33,788 bases of DNA, taken from contig MU859338.1 of the NCBI GenBank assembly GCA_033297205.1, positions 1 to 33,788 of the forward strand, written 5' to 3'. Position numbers and translations under genes: made by a program. Positions 1-11,900 of this stretch are shown here, in pieces. This DNA is from Pseudoneurospora amorphoporcata. Lineage: Eukaryota > Ascomycota > Sordariomycetes > Sordariales > Sordariaceae. The notes under the pieces are model-generated. The model was given only the letters and a program-made list of their open reading frames with translations. It did not search any database and was not told the DNA's origin. Position 1 is the stretch's first letter; each line of letters opens with the position of its first letter.

Positions 1-91
1 TCCGCTCCGCTTAGCTACAAGTGCATAGTTCACTGTAGCGTCCCTATACTAGTACTATCATCATAGGCTAGTTAGGGCATTGCAGCAAACA
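1..91 (+). repeat. 3' end of an LTR (partial, cut by window edge)
   Basis: These bases match the last 91 bases of the solo LTR that ends at 32966, and both stop at the same terminal CAAACA, after which the two sequences diverge. The match therefore marks the real 3' LTR boundary at base 91. Several of the differences between the two copies are C-to-T or G-to-A transitions, which is what RIP produces. The rest of this LTR lies outside the window, so it is not possible to say whether it is a solo LTR or the end of a longer element. Confidence 0.85.
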
Positions 92-770
92 AAACTAATT
101 ATAATTTCCTCTAACAGAGGGCTTAAATAAATTAAAAAGGGTAATTCTAACTAATTTCTTTTCTTTATAATTATTAAAGGCAACGGATTTACGAAAATTA
201 TCGTACTATTCGTACAACCTAATATATTTAATAAAATTAGTTTCGTAGTACTAATTTCCAATAGTCTCGGTTATTTAATGATTTAACGTAGTCTTTTTAA
301 TACTAAAATTCGAAATAGCCTTAATTTCAGTACGCTAATCCTATTTCTTAATTATATAATCGTAATAATCGCGCTTATAAAAAAAACTATAGATCTACGC
401 TGCGTTAAATAAATCTTTCTCTTATACTTTCTTATTAATAGCAGTCTCCTCTTTAAAAGGTTCGTCTTAATAATTAATAACATCGAATTCTTCTAATTCA
501 ACTAGCTAAGGCACGTGGTTCTCTAGATTAATATATTTCTAAAGGCTGAAATCTTAAGCCTAAGAAATAAAGGTATCTTCCTAAGCGGGCCAATTCTTAA
601 GCGCTTTAAACATAATAACATTATTAGATTTGGTCGTAAACGTAGACATTATTGCTTCAGGTTTTTCAGTTTTTCGAATTACTAGCGATAGCTTCAACGA
701 TTAAATCAATAAGACTCTTAATTATAAAATATAGGTCTGAAATTAAAAGGTCCAACGAGGCTGTATTGTA
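92..770. other. AT-rich, RIP-like island without genes
   Basis: The stretch is strongly AT-rich with many TTAATTA/TAATA runs and stops in all frames, and it changes sharply to ordinary composition near 775. It directly follows the LTR end, so it may be mutated internal retroelement sequence or AT-rich flank. No primer-binding site, reverse transcriptase or other coding remnant could be recognised. Confidence 0.7.
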
Positions 771-1633
771 TACGTTTTTTTCTGTGCTGATCCGCACCTG
801 GCTCGATATCTGGCATCTGGTATAAATCCCGCAGCTGATCTACTCCTCAATCCCGTGACCGTGCACGTGCATATCCCCTGGCCGTCTGACAGGGGGACCT
901 TGTGGCCATTACATCATCGTCCCTTCAACCTTATACCCCTTGTCCTGTCCTTTGTCTCCCTTTTCCATCACATTTCCCGGGAAAGAGCCCGCAGTCATGG
1001 ATTGCTTCGCAACATTAAACTTTATAGATTACTCGTTCAGAGCGCATGTCATAATATACATGGCGTCTCCCATTTTTTTTTTCCGTCCCAAGTCGATCAG
1101 AGTCGTGATGCTCATAATGGCATGAAATGGACCTCATAGTCACCTTCCCTCCGTATCATAATCCCATCTTGCCATATACATGATCCAAAACATCGTCGCC
1201 AATATTCCCATAAGCTCGTTCTATAATTAGTATGTGTCCCCCAAGTTGGACAAGTGTATCCAAAAACTTGGTCGTTACTCTAGCCCCATATCTAGAACTA
1301 GTGCCGATTGGTTTCCTGGTACCTCGGACGTGACAACATCGGTCGGTCGTAGCTATGTGCAGTTAATCGCGCTGGTTCAGCTCACCCTTTCCAAGTTGCC
1401 GCACTTTCCCGCGTAGAGGAAAGTGGTAGAGCCAAAACAAGACGCCCCGTCAGCCTCGTTAGATCCCGCATCCCGTAAATGCTGCTGTTTCCCAAGTCGC
1501 TGACTCATTGAGTCCCAACTCGTCGAGTGGGCGCCCGATCGGTCCGGTTGACCACGGCCCCAAGAAACGGCGCTCCTACCCGACTCCGACAGCGTATCCG
1601 CAACGCTTATGCGGTATCCCATGTTTGCGCCCT
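771..1633. other. Intergenic, no gene seen
   Basis: Ordinary base composition with only short overlapping ORFs on both strands and no splice pattern that joins them. It lies downstream of the permease gene and presumably contains its 3' UTR next to base 1633. Confidence 0.5.
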
Positions 1634-3785
1634 TTATACCGCACCGCCACTAGCCTTGCTGTCAATCTTTGACATGTCCATGCCCTTCTCGTACTGGTGC
1701 AGTACCGAGCTATCAAGAGAAGCAGCCTCATCACTAAAAACGTCCACCTTAGTCTCAGCAAACTTGCGCGCACTGATGCCCTTTGAGAAGAGGAGGTCGA
1801 GCTCGGCGAAGGTGCGGCCCGTGGGTTCGGGGACGCGGAAGTAGACGTAGATGATGCAGAGGAAGCAGATGCCGGCCCAGAAGAAACCGGTAAAGTTGGA
1901 CCAGTCCCAGGCGCCGGGGTTGAGCATGTAGGGGGTGAGGACGGCTGTGATGATGCCAACGATGATGCTGTGGATTGTTAGTGTGAACGATCTGAGAAAG
2001 GGCTTCCGGGGATGAGAAACTTACTAGAGCACACGACCCAGAGCGATAGTCTTGATCTGTAGTCTCCTAGTCGAAATCTCACCGACAAGCGAGAAACAGA
2101 CAGTTCCAACCGTCAACTGGTACACCAACGCCCAACCAAGCATGATACTGCCCGTCGCGATCGAGGCCTCCCTGTTATGCGATTCAGGAACCAGACCAAG
2201 GAAACCCAGCACAAAGAGCATGCAGAAAAGACCGCACAGTCCATACAGGTAAAGCGATCTCCGTCCAATGCCGCGGCTCATCAGGAACCACGCGCCAAAC
2301 ACGCCTGCCATGTTGATAGCATACTGTCCAAGAGCAAACCCATATGCATCGTCGTCGTTCAAGCCGGCCTGCTTGAGGAAATACGTCGAGTAATTCGAGA
2401 ACGAGTTTCCGCTCAGATTCTGGATTGCCCACACCATGCACACAATCTCGGTTCTCCTGAGATCATGTCCCTTGAAGCAATCCCAGTAGGTAGCTCCCTG
2501 CGTCGTCTTCTCCTCGAGGGCCGTGGTATGAACCATCATGGCAATGGTCTCGTCCGCATCGAATTCGGTTTCGCGGTTCAGGCTGGTTAGACGGAGGAGA
2601 GACTTCTTGGCGTCATCCAGACGACCTTTGCGGACAAGCCACCAAGGCGACTCAGGTGCGAAAAGAATTCCCAAGGCCAGGGGAACGGGCCACATCCATT
2701 GCAGGGCGTAGGGAATCCGGTAGGCCCATTCATCGTTGCGCTTGAGCATAGACATGATGACTCCGATGGCAATTTCTTGGCCTACGCCCCAGCAGAAGTT
2801 GACGTAGGTGGTGAGGTAGCCGCGCATGGCGACGGGGCAGACTTCGGAGGCGTAGGTGATGGTGAGGGTTTGGAAGACGCCCCATGGCTGGGTGACCGTT
2901 AGCCGAAGGGCCGCATATGGTGAAATGAGTGGGTAAACTTACGATACCGCAAAGAATCTCAGCAGCCAACAACGTCTGGACATTTTGCGCCGTAAAGAAC
3001 AGCGAAGTCCACGCGCAAATTAGCATCAAGCAACCGATGACGGTGTACCGATAACCAAAGCGTTCTGATACATATCCATTGATAAGAAGACCGATGAGCT
3101 CTCCCACGTTGGCGCCCTACGAGACTGGTCAGCATTGTTCGTTCAATTCAAAGCACTCAGGGTCCATCTCGCACGGCTCATGCTGCAAGCCCTCCCCCAC
3201 GGATTGTCTCACGACCGGGAACCAAACCCGGACCCGATGCAACGGCACTGGGAGTGGGATCGTGGGAAGCGGCTCAGGCGCATGGCACCGGCACAGACAT
3301 ATCAGATCGCTGCACTTTGGATAGTACTCACGTTACTTAGACCAGCTTGCCACCGAGCGGGAACTTCCCAGTGGCCTGGTGATATCTCCTCGCCGTACTT
3401 GCGGGCAAATTGAGGGAAGGCGTCTGTTTTTTGTTAGCAATGGAATCCATCATGTGAAGCGACTTGTCACATGTGAAAAGAGAAGCAAAAGCTCACAAAA
3501 ATTGTTGATCAAGCAAACATCATAACCCTCCATGACAATGCACGTCGAGATGAGCATGCTCCACGCAATCGCCTTTGGGTACAGCTTGATGCCCTGCAAC
3601 AGCGTCATCTTTTGCTCCTTGTCGGTTGCTGTTTTGGCGTTTTGAATGATCCGGTCAGCGGTCTCGGTGCGTCGGACCTCCTCCGACTCGTGGAGGCTAT
3701 CATGCTGAAGACCTTTGGAATCGCTGAATACAATGTCGTCGTTGGATGCCGTGTTGGCTGTGTCCCGGTGGTCGGGTGAAGCCAT
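1634..3785 (-). CDS. MFS alpha-glucoside/maltose-type permease
   Basis: Five exons on the minus strand: 3785-3497, 3423-3332, 3116-2943, 2887-2025 and 1967-1634. They join in frame to give 583 residues, a normal length for the family. All four introns have GT...AG ends; the one before the last exon has a CTAAC branch site. Family signatures visible are YAFPQF after the first membrane segment, PESPWWLVRKGR in the central loop, GRRSLYLYG, and a C-terminal VPEPTGRTFAELDLLF, which is typical of fungal maltose and alpha-glucoside proton symporters in the plasma membrane. The exact sugar cannot be read from sequence. Intron 2 (215 bp) is much longer than the others. The gene is divergent from the Zn2Cys6 gene starting at 6528, which could be its regulator (inference). 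The start ATG at 3785 is the first in the open frame that begins with MASPDH. Confidence 0.92.
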
Positions 3786-5378
3786 GTTTGCGGCTTTGGA
3801 TTTACGTTGCCCCCTTATTGATGTTGTCGTATGGAGTGCTGTCGGCCTGTCGCTACGCCGCTTGGATGTTCCTTTCAAAGTACCACACCGACGGACGGTC
3901 AAATGTTCACCGTGACCTTTTTGATGTGGCTAAACAGATGAAGTGGACACCGGTTGTTGTCGTGGTAAAGCCGCAGAGGTAGAAGAATGCCCAAATGAAT
4001 GGGATCCGACAAAAGGTGAAGGGACGGGCGTGAAGATGAACCACACAACCTCAACCGTGATGCAGTGAGATGGTTGACCGTTGAAGGAATTCCAGGAGAG
4101 AAAGGACATCACAGGACGCTAGAATTTAGGAGGCGGGAAAGAACAACAGATGGAGTCGGGGCGACTCCATCGTAGTGTAGTCTTTGGATTTGAGATCCAT
4201 GGATCCCGTCCGTTCTTTTCCTTTCTCCAGATTTCAGCGGTTCCCGGCCACCGGCCACCACCACCCAAAGGAGAAACTTGGTGAGGAACGAAGCCAATTA
4301 CAGCAGGCCGTTCATCCCAAGCAGTGGTGAGTGTGGAGAGATGGTGGGGCTAGCGGTTGTTCTAGTGTCGAATTGTTCAGTTCGCTGCCGTTACATACAT
4401 CCATCCAGGCCTTTCCTTGGTTGGTGGCTGCCATTGGCACAAGTTCCAAAGTGGAATCTGGTGTGCATAAAGGCGGCCGAGGTTCGTGATTCTTTTGGGA
4501 GCCAGAGGGGTTCACCGTCCAGGTCATCTTATCGGTGCTGCATTATACCGAAAGCTCTTTCCTCAAGATATGGCAGGTCCCATAACATGCAACCTGATAT
4601 CTGGGATGGAAGGAGCCATAATCATGGATTGCTAGTAGGGCACACATTGGATGGGAAGGAGTGAAGGGCAACGGTTAACATTTCCGATGGGGACTTGCAC
4701 ATGATTAAACATGTCAAAAGGCATGGAAGCTCAGAGATCAAAGATGTGATCTGTTGGAAACGAACAGAAAAGAGAAAATCCAGTTTTCTAGAATGACACA
4801 AAATTCATTTCTTAAAACAATGGTCGTCCCTTCTTTTCTCTTTTCCCCAATCGTTCTTTTCAAATTGGTGATGAACTCCAGTTGCGCAGTCTTGTTTAAT
4901 TGGCTGCAGACTTGGGACGCACGTGATGGCTCGAGCGTTGCATACCTAGAACCCCGCACCGACCGACCACCTACCGTACCCGTGCCACGCCCCCACTTTT
5001 TTGGGACTTGAAAGGAAGTGGGGTTGCGTGGCACGGGTAAGCTTGTGCAAGTCCGATGCGATGAGATGGCTTGTACCTAATTTCTCCAGTTGTTGTTAGC
5101 AAGACCAGCGCTCTACCACATACCTTGCTAACACTTGGCCTCCTCCATGGTACAAAGGCCTGGCCGGTACTTGTGCAGCGCCAGAGTGGTTGCAGTGCAC
5201 CTCACGATTCTCCAAACAAATTCCATTGTCTTTTTCTTCTGCTTCATCCCATCACCGCATTGGGCATCTTCGAGTTCAAGATACGTACACTTGCACCGTT
5301 TCAGCTGTTTGAAGCAAATATCACCCCGTCGCATCATCTTGTTACCGTTTCACTGGCCTCCCCTTCTCCATTCGTGTC
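3786..5378. promoter_or_regulatory. Upstream region between divergent permease and Zn2Cys6 genes (left part)
   Basis: No convincing gene was found. The part next to 3785 should hold the promoter and 5' leader of the permease, although no clear TATA box was seen. A compact inverted repeat lies at 4977-5039 and is listed separately. ORFs here are short and overlap on both strands without coding character. Confidence 0.4.
4977..5039. repeat. Foldback inverted repeat
   Basis: The arm 4977-4997 (TACCCGTGCCACGC then a CCCCACTT block) is repeated in reverse complement at 5016-5039, with only a 2-3 base bulge in the middle and a loop of about 18 bases. It could form a stem of roughly 20 base pairs. 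No target-site duplication was recognised around it, so whether it is a mobile remnant or a structured regulatory element is open. Confidence 0.7.
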
Positions 5379-5519
5379 ATGTCAGGATCCCCACCCAGCC
5401 TTTCAAGTTCTCGATCCTCTGCGCGATCCCACGTCGGCGACCGCGACTCCTCCTCGTTTTCCAAGCATAAGAAAGACATTGTGGAGATCCGCGGAGAAAA
5501 CGAGTCGTCGTCACTTTAA
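5379..5519 (+). CDS. Possible short ORF (46 aa) in the upstream region
   Basis: An ATG at 5379 opens 46 codons rich in Ser and charged residues (beginning MSGSPPSLSSSRSS and containing KHKKDIVEIRGENE), ending at TAA 5517-5519. The same frame then stays open to a TGA at 5691-5693 and continues to read as Ser/Pro/Asp-rich protein. This could be a short gene, an upstream ORF in a long leader of the transcription factor gene, or an exon of a gene with one stop mutation. I do not recognise the protein. Confidence 0.3.
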   Translation: MSGSPPSLSSSRSSARSHVGDRDSSSFSKHKKDIVEIRGENESSSL

Positions 5520-5693
5520 GCTTCCTTCTCCCCCGGATCTGCACTTGACCTCCATTCTCCTGATCTCCTCCGCTCCGATGGATCCCTTTCCCCTGGATAC
5601 TCGGAGATTGAACAAGTGTTCCGAGTCATGTTTTGCCGTCTCATATTCCATGTCTCCCGTCGTCTTCTATCCATTCCAAGCACGCGCGGGTGA

Positions 5694-6527
5694 CGGCAAC
5701 ATCAGCCACGGCGTCGGATGGGCGTGTGGACCTTTGCGGCTGGCTGTTGCTCTCTGTCCCTCCGAGCGGCCCTGTCTGGAACCTCCATGGCCTGGTATCT
5801 AGTTGGGCCACCACAAGAGTGTCACAGGTTGTGGCAGCTCTTCCGTCATGACATCGCAGACCATCGACTCGTCTTACTTCCATTCTCCTTTCAAAGTCTA
5901 CCTCACTTTTAGTCACTGGACACTCATCGGATCGCGGTCGTCGTCAGTCGTCGCATCCATCTTGCTTACCTATCCACATCTCTCTTGTCCCAGCTGTAAC
6001 TGGACGGGACGGTACCTTTTTACACAAACCTTAGCGACTTCGTTGGGTTGGATGCTGCACTTGCCCGTTACCCCCCGTCGTAATGTTCGCCTAAACCACC
6101 GTCTTAACTAAACCCCCATGGCCGCTTTCCTGTCGACGCCCGCCGTCACGTCTTCTGTCAATCTTTCTCCGCATAAACTCAACACTTCGGAATCCGCTTC
6201 TTCAGCCTCCTGTTTCCCGTCCTCCTCCTCTCCAAGTCCAAGTCGTAGCCCAACAGCTGCTCCCCTCCATGTCCGGTCCTTGGTCTTTGCTTGAACAACT
6301 GCCGAATCTGCCGCGGATCGACCCAGACGACCCAATCTCCCGGATCCAACCGCTGCTCCACATTGCCAGCTACCATTCATTCACTACACTCCAAATCTCC
6401 AACTGCCACTGCCACTGCTACCAAGGCCCGATCTGACTGTGCCGCCATCTGAGTGGTCGTATTGTGTGTGATATAGACACATTCAGTCTCCAACGCGCCC
6501 AGCCCATGTATCTTGTCACCAGATTAG
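5694..6527. other. Upstream region of the Zn2Cys6 gene, no gene seen
   Basis: Pyrimidine-rich on the plus strand, especially 6120-6420, as is common for leaders and promoters of filamentous fungal genes. No TATA box or conserved site could be named with confidence. An ATG at 6506 lies just upstream of the chosen start in another frame and would begin a short upstream ORF. Confidence 0.4.
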
Positions 6528-8965
6528 ATGCCATCATCAGGATTCTCCCCCAAGCCCCTGTCTACATTTGGTTGGTGAGTCGATTCCCTTGCCTCTCATC
6601 CAGATCCATGAAATCTCATAACTGATACATCGCTTTGGGCAGTGAAAATTGCCGCCAGCAGCACCTGAAATGTGAGCATGAGCCGGGCACCTCCTTTGGG
6701 CACCCTGCATTGGGGAACATCATTACTGATCACCCTTTAGGCGACCGAGTAACGCCCACATGCGGCAGGTGTCAGAACACAGGGCGTGAGTGCCGCCGAA
6801 GCGGTCTCAAGATTCGACAGTCTCCTCAATACAGTTAGCCCTCCCTTCTCACCTTTTGCAGGTTTTAATCCCGGTGTGACGATTCACCGCAGAAGTCAAG
6901 GCCCTTCTTCGGGTTCATGGCTATTGGTTATTCGTCAACTTCACTCGCCATGAAAAGGGCTCTGACAATTACCACACTGCAGCCAGGTTCAGCAAGACAC
7001 AAAAGTGGGTCAAGATCGAGAGACGATGTGAGTATCCCGTTTTTGTCTCACCTCGTGCATTCACAACAAGTCAGTGTTACTAATACTGGACCCGTAGTGG
7101 AATTCGTTGATGAGACCAGGAAGGTCATCTACGAGGCTGCTACTCCGGACAGTGGCCTGGATGAGATAGAACCTGACCTAGAGTCACCCGTCCTCTCCGA
7201 CAAGTCGCTACTGCGAGAGCTTAGTCAACCTTTCCTCTCTGAAACACCAAATGGTCGGGAGAACCCACAACGATTTCTTTCACGGGAACAGACTTTGCCT
7301 GAATCCCCCCATCCTTCAGAGATAGCGTCTGAGGCATTGTCCCTTCGCGGATCGGTTCAGCCGCCCGAAACCACTTCCTCTTCGGTAGGACATGGGCGCG
7401 AACATTCTCCCACCGACCGCTTCATTGCGCGATCCGGGTCTTATCACCAGCTTTACTACTCCAAAAATTCCGCATTCCCAATAAAAGACCCAGTGGAAGC
7501 GGAGCTGTATCGACATTACGTGCAGAATCTGGCACACTGGGTGAGCAACGCCTACCGAGGTTCCATGAACATCTTTGTTAATATTTCTGCCTTCCAGCTC
7601 GACTTATGTGACCCTCTGAGGTCCTTTGAAACCATAGTTCCCCAAAACGCAGCGACCTTTCCGCTTCTTCTCAAGGCCATCTACTCCTTCTCGGCGCGAC
7701 ACAAGACCTTAACAGGCTATTTTGATTCGGTCAGGAGTAGCGAGTATTACGACGAATGCCTAACAGAGCTCAGGGATGTTCTTGCTGCATATGACGAATC
7801 TGGAGCCGACGAAAACTTGTTTGCTGCTACGATTATCCTGCGGGTCCTCGAAGAAATTGATGGTAAGCAACTTCCGCTCGCTTGGGGCAGACATGTACTA
7901 ACACCCTATTTAGTTGTGGACAATGGGACAGATCAAGAAGCTAATCTACTGGGAATACATGCGTTTGTATCAACCGGATCGTTCTTTGAAAACCCCAGTT
8001 CCCTTAGTATCGCATCATTCTGGGTTGGCCTCCGTCAAGGCATTTACAAAGCAGTAATCAACAAACGACCTGTGGGATTGAGCGTGGACCATATTCTGGT
8101 CGAACAGTCACTCGAACGCGGAGGGAAACATGATGTGGCGAACAATGCGGTGGTCCATTGCACGCGGGTCCTCAACTTTTGCTTTGACAAGGGAGGAGCC
8201 TGCAACAAGGAGGAATGGAAACGACTGTGGAAAGCGGTTGAAGACTGGGAGAAGGAGAACGCCGCCTTTCATACGCCCATATTTAAGGCTCCCGATGATG
8301 TTCCCTTCCCACAGATATGGTATCATCAGAGTTGCCAAGGTATGCTGACGTGCTTCTGCCACCGATTTCCGAGCTAACACTCATCGACAATTAGTGATCG
8401 GGGTACAGCATCATCTTCTAGCGAAGGCGTACTTGATTCGATGCAGGGAGCAATTCTCAGCGACTGGTACCCGCCACTCCACTCTAGTAGCTAAGAAGAA
8501 AATTGAGGTAGGCTGAGGTCCGCGATTTGGGGTTCGTGGCGAGATGGCTAACCCATGCGTATAGGCCGACATACAAAGAATCGTTCGAGCGCTCTGTGGC
8601 ATCGGTTTAGGAAATCAATGGACCCCTCCAGGCATGTTCACCGCATGCATGGCTATTTCCGCTTGTGAGTCTCTGGATGTTTTGTAGCATTCTCCTGTGC
8701 CGTTTGCTCAGGTCTAACCAATTGTGTTGTAGTTGGCGCTAGTTTCACCCAGCGGAAGGACCAGGAGGCCATGATCGATATCCTACGGAAGACGGAGAAA
8801 GATCATGCTCGTCCCACCAAGTCGGTGCAGGAAGACATGATGAAGGCGTGGGGATGGTCCACTTCGACGTGGACTCCGACGCAGGTGCCCCCGTGGCCGG
8901 ATACGACGCAATATGCGACGAACCTGAACATGAACGACCACATGAATTATCAGCAAGCTCAGTAG
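6528..8965 (+). CDS. Zn(II)2Cys6 fungal transcription factor
   Basis: Nine exons: 6528-6574, 6643-6671, 6741-6833, 6893-7027, 7098-7862, 7914-8339, 8395-8507, 8565-8664, 8733-8965, giving 646 residues. Removing the first two introns rebuilds a textbook zinc cluster, with Cys16, 19, 26, 33, 36 and 43 spaced 2-6-6-2-6, at the extreme N-terminus. A linker and the segment KTQKWVKIERR...EFVDETRKV follow. From about residue 233 (EAELYRHYVQN...) to about 600 the protein resembles the Fungal_trans_2 (PF11951) regulatory domain. It should bind DNA in the nucleus. The junction into exon 4 is the least certain: 6893 keeps the frame open, and 6896 would also. The 51-bp intron 7863-7913 is a multiple of three and stop-free, so its retention would add 17 residues. 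The gene is divergent from the permease gene; target genes are unknown. Confidence 0.88.
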
Positions 8966-11900
8966 GCCCGCGTGCCGTTATGCTCAAGCACATTACCCTT
9001 GAAAAAGAAGCATGGGGTGGGTTTTTAAGCGCGTGAATAGGGATGTTATTTCAACCGACGTTGCTGCAGAGATGAGAAGCAGTCAACATCGGTCAGATTT
9101 AAGCATGCTATTATTCGATCCAGAAATGCCTATGACGACATCCCACCACCATGAAGATCAGACGATGAACCAGATGAACAATAAACACAGGCATGTGTCA
9201 GGGTCTAAGGGCAGGGTCACGGTCAGGGGCACTGTCGGGGTCAAGCAAGGGACAGCCCGGCAGGCATGGCAGACATTTTGGTCGGGTTCGGACCGCGAAG
9301 TATTCATCAGCGCCTTTGTGCGCCAAAAGAACATTGCCTTTTTACTACATCCACAAACAAATGCCGTCGTGACGAACTGGTCGATGAACTGGTCAATTCG
9401 CATGTCAGCCATCTTCTGCCACTTGTTGCACGATAACATCACAATACAAGTTAGCAGCGGTTCGTGGAGAAGGGCTTCTGTGTGACAACGTCCAAGTTCA
9501 CGTTTTCGATACATCCCAAACCCTCGGCCTTTCTTTCGATCACGAAGGATCACGAGGAAGCAAAGAAGGTTGAGGGCTGAAAGAAGGGTTTGCAATCGCA
9601 TGTAGATTTCGCCAGCCCTGGATATCCAGCCAGGGGTATCATGCGAGATCGGGGTTCATGTGCGCCCTTGGTTGTGATCTACCTACCAGGGACACGCAGG
9701 GGCAGGCAGGCAGACTGCCGACGGAAGCACGGAAGCAAGGGGCAAACCGCAGGGCCAGGTTATCAAGGGTGGCGAGGGTCGAGAGACAATCTAGAAATTC
9801 TTCCTATGAGCAGTGCAGGCATTTAAACTGACTTGATGCCGCTCAAGTTCCACGACAACGACTCGGTAGTAGCCACTTCCGTCTTTCTGTACGCTCTCAA
9901 CTATGGGGGAAGTAAGCCCTGTCCTCCATTGCTTTGTCACGACTGACATGGCCTCGGTCGAATGACCGGCCATGAGTGGCCATTCTTGGACAACATGGAC
10001 CGGATGCGGCCTCGTGCTCTGAATCTACGACTATGTTCTTAGATTGGGAAGATCACCGCATGAGAAAAATGCAGACAGCCTCAAAGCTGGTATGAAGGGC
10101 TTGGCCTCGGGCTGGCAGCCTTGATACAGGTACGGTAGAAGTGCTGCTTCCCGCTCTTTAGCCCGTTAAAGCCGTTCAAGCCGTTCCGTTGTGTGTAACA
10201 AAATTTCGAGAGCTTCCTACCACACCAGACCCGGCGGCCCAACAATATTTGGGCGCGCTGCCAGGCTGCATTCTGCAAGAAAGCCTCTTCCTTGATGTGC
10301 ATGGCTGCTTTGGCGTCGTACCTGACCCGTTGAGCAGGAGCGAGCCTCCTCTGCCTGTATCCCTACCCGAACTGTTTCTGAAGTGCGAATCGATGCAAAA
10401 TGACAAATGGCAGTTCGATGCCCATCACGCCCATCTCCCGCCATTCCCCTTGATGTAACCAAGCACACGCCAGACAGGCAATGGGAATTGGGGAAACAAA
10501 GCAGGGACAAGCTTCGGAAAGTTATCAGTCACCCTGTTCTGGTGCAGTGATGCACGGATGCTTTCGGAAGAATTGCGCTTGCTTGCATGGTTTGCGATAC
10601 TTTGATAGCTGTTGACCTTTCCGAGTTCGTACCATTTGTACGAGTCTGTGAGAGAAACGGGAAGGGCGAGGGAGCTTTCGAGGCTTTTTTGCTGCCCTGC
10701 CTTGTCCTGCTTCAAAAAATGACGGGAGACTGGGGAAACACACACCGCAAGGCAGGGCAACGAAAAAGCTATACTGTCTGGTGGGTAATCCGATGTCGTT
10801 CATGTTCTCCAGAGCTGGGCTGAGGCGACGTTCAAAAACTATCACGAGGTTGATCATAGCGGGGCAAAAGGAGCTACAAGCTAGGGGCGCTAAACAGAGC
10901 TAAAACAAGCTTCGTTTTAGGCGCTGATAAGGGTCCTGTCTTTCGGGATTTCTTTCCTCTTTCGTCTTATCGGACCCCTCTAAAGGCTTCGAACTCAACA
11001 AATCATGGCAAACTTCAGCGCCCGAACGGAACACGTTCCGTCAGGGGTAACATCTAGAATACAGCTTACCGCAACATCTTGCCCATCGGACGGAATTTCC
11101 TCTTTTGCTAAAAAACCATGACGGTCAACCTCCATCGTGGCCTTGTGATGCCACTGTTTTTTTTTCCTTCTTTTCCTAGAGGTAATCACTCCATCCGTAC
11201 CCCGTATCTCTGACAGATGAACAAAAATGGAACCAAAGCAACGATGCGAAGCAGCCCTACTCGGCAAGCAGCTGTCCATTTTTTTCTTTTCTCCAACCTC
11301 TTTTGAACTTGGACACAAACACCAGGCCAGGACGCACCCGCGCGCACGACGCTGACATAGCACTCCGTCCCGCCAGTCTGGTTGCGGATAAGCCCCCCCC
11401 CCCCCCCCCCCCTTTCATCGGACCGCAAAGCCCATGACAAGCCCGTCGATGAGAAAGGAAATATTCGCCTGTGAGAGAATAAAATAATGGAGACAGTCTG
11501 GTGGAGAGCAAACAATGACGACAGGCTGGGCCTCATCGACTTTTCTCCGGTGGTCTTGTGTTCTTCAAAGAAGAAAGAGATAAACAACAGAGTGGATATC
11601 GGCTTACGATCTCAGCTGCTTCTATGGCTTCCAGCATGGAATTTCTTGAGATCTTCTCTCTCGATCATCGGGACGTTTCAATAGGTGCCTGTCGGGGCTG
11701 TATAGGTAGAGCTGTGCTATCTAACTCCCGGGATATTACATATACCCCGTCCGACCTGTTCCACCTGGATAAACCCCGGACTTCTTCCAAGACCCAAGAG
11801 CAGCCGCGCCGAGAACCGGGATGCTGCCTTTTTTATTTATTTATTTTTTTTTTTTTTTTCCCATGTCTTCTTCCTTTCATCGGCTTTGGTTAGGTTAGCT

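Noticed and set aside
5071..5802. 243-codon plus-strand ORF
   Set aside because: Its composition is Pro/Ser/His/Leu-rich in the manner of a shadow frame over pyrimidine-rich DNA, and it overlaps more plausible reading in another frame.
9158..9601. 147-codon minus-strand ORF downstream of the regulator
   Set aside because: No domain, no supported splice sites and an overlapping plus-strand ORF of similar length; it lies where the 3' UTR is expected.
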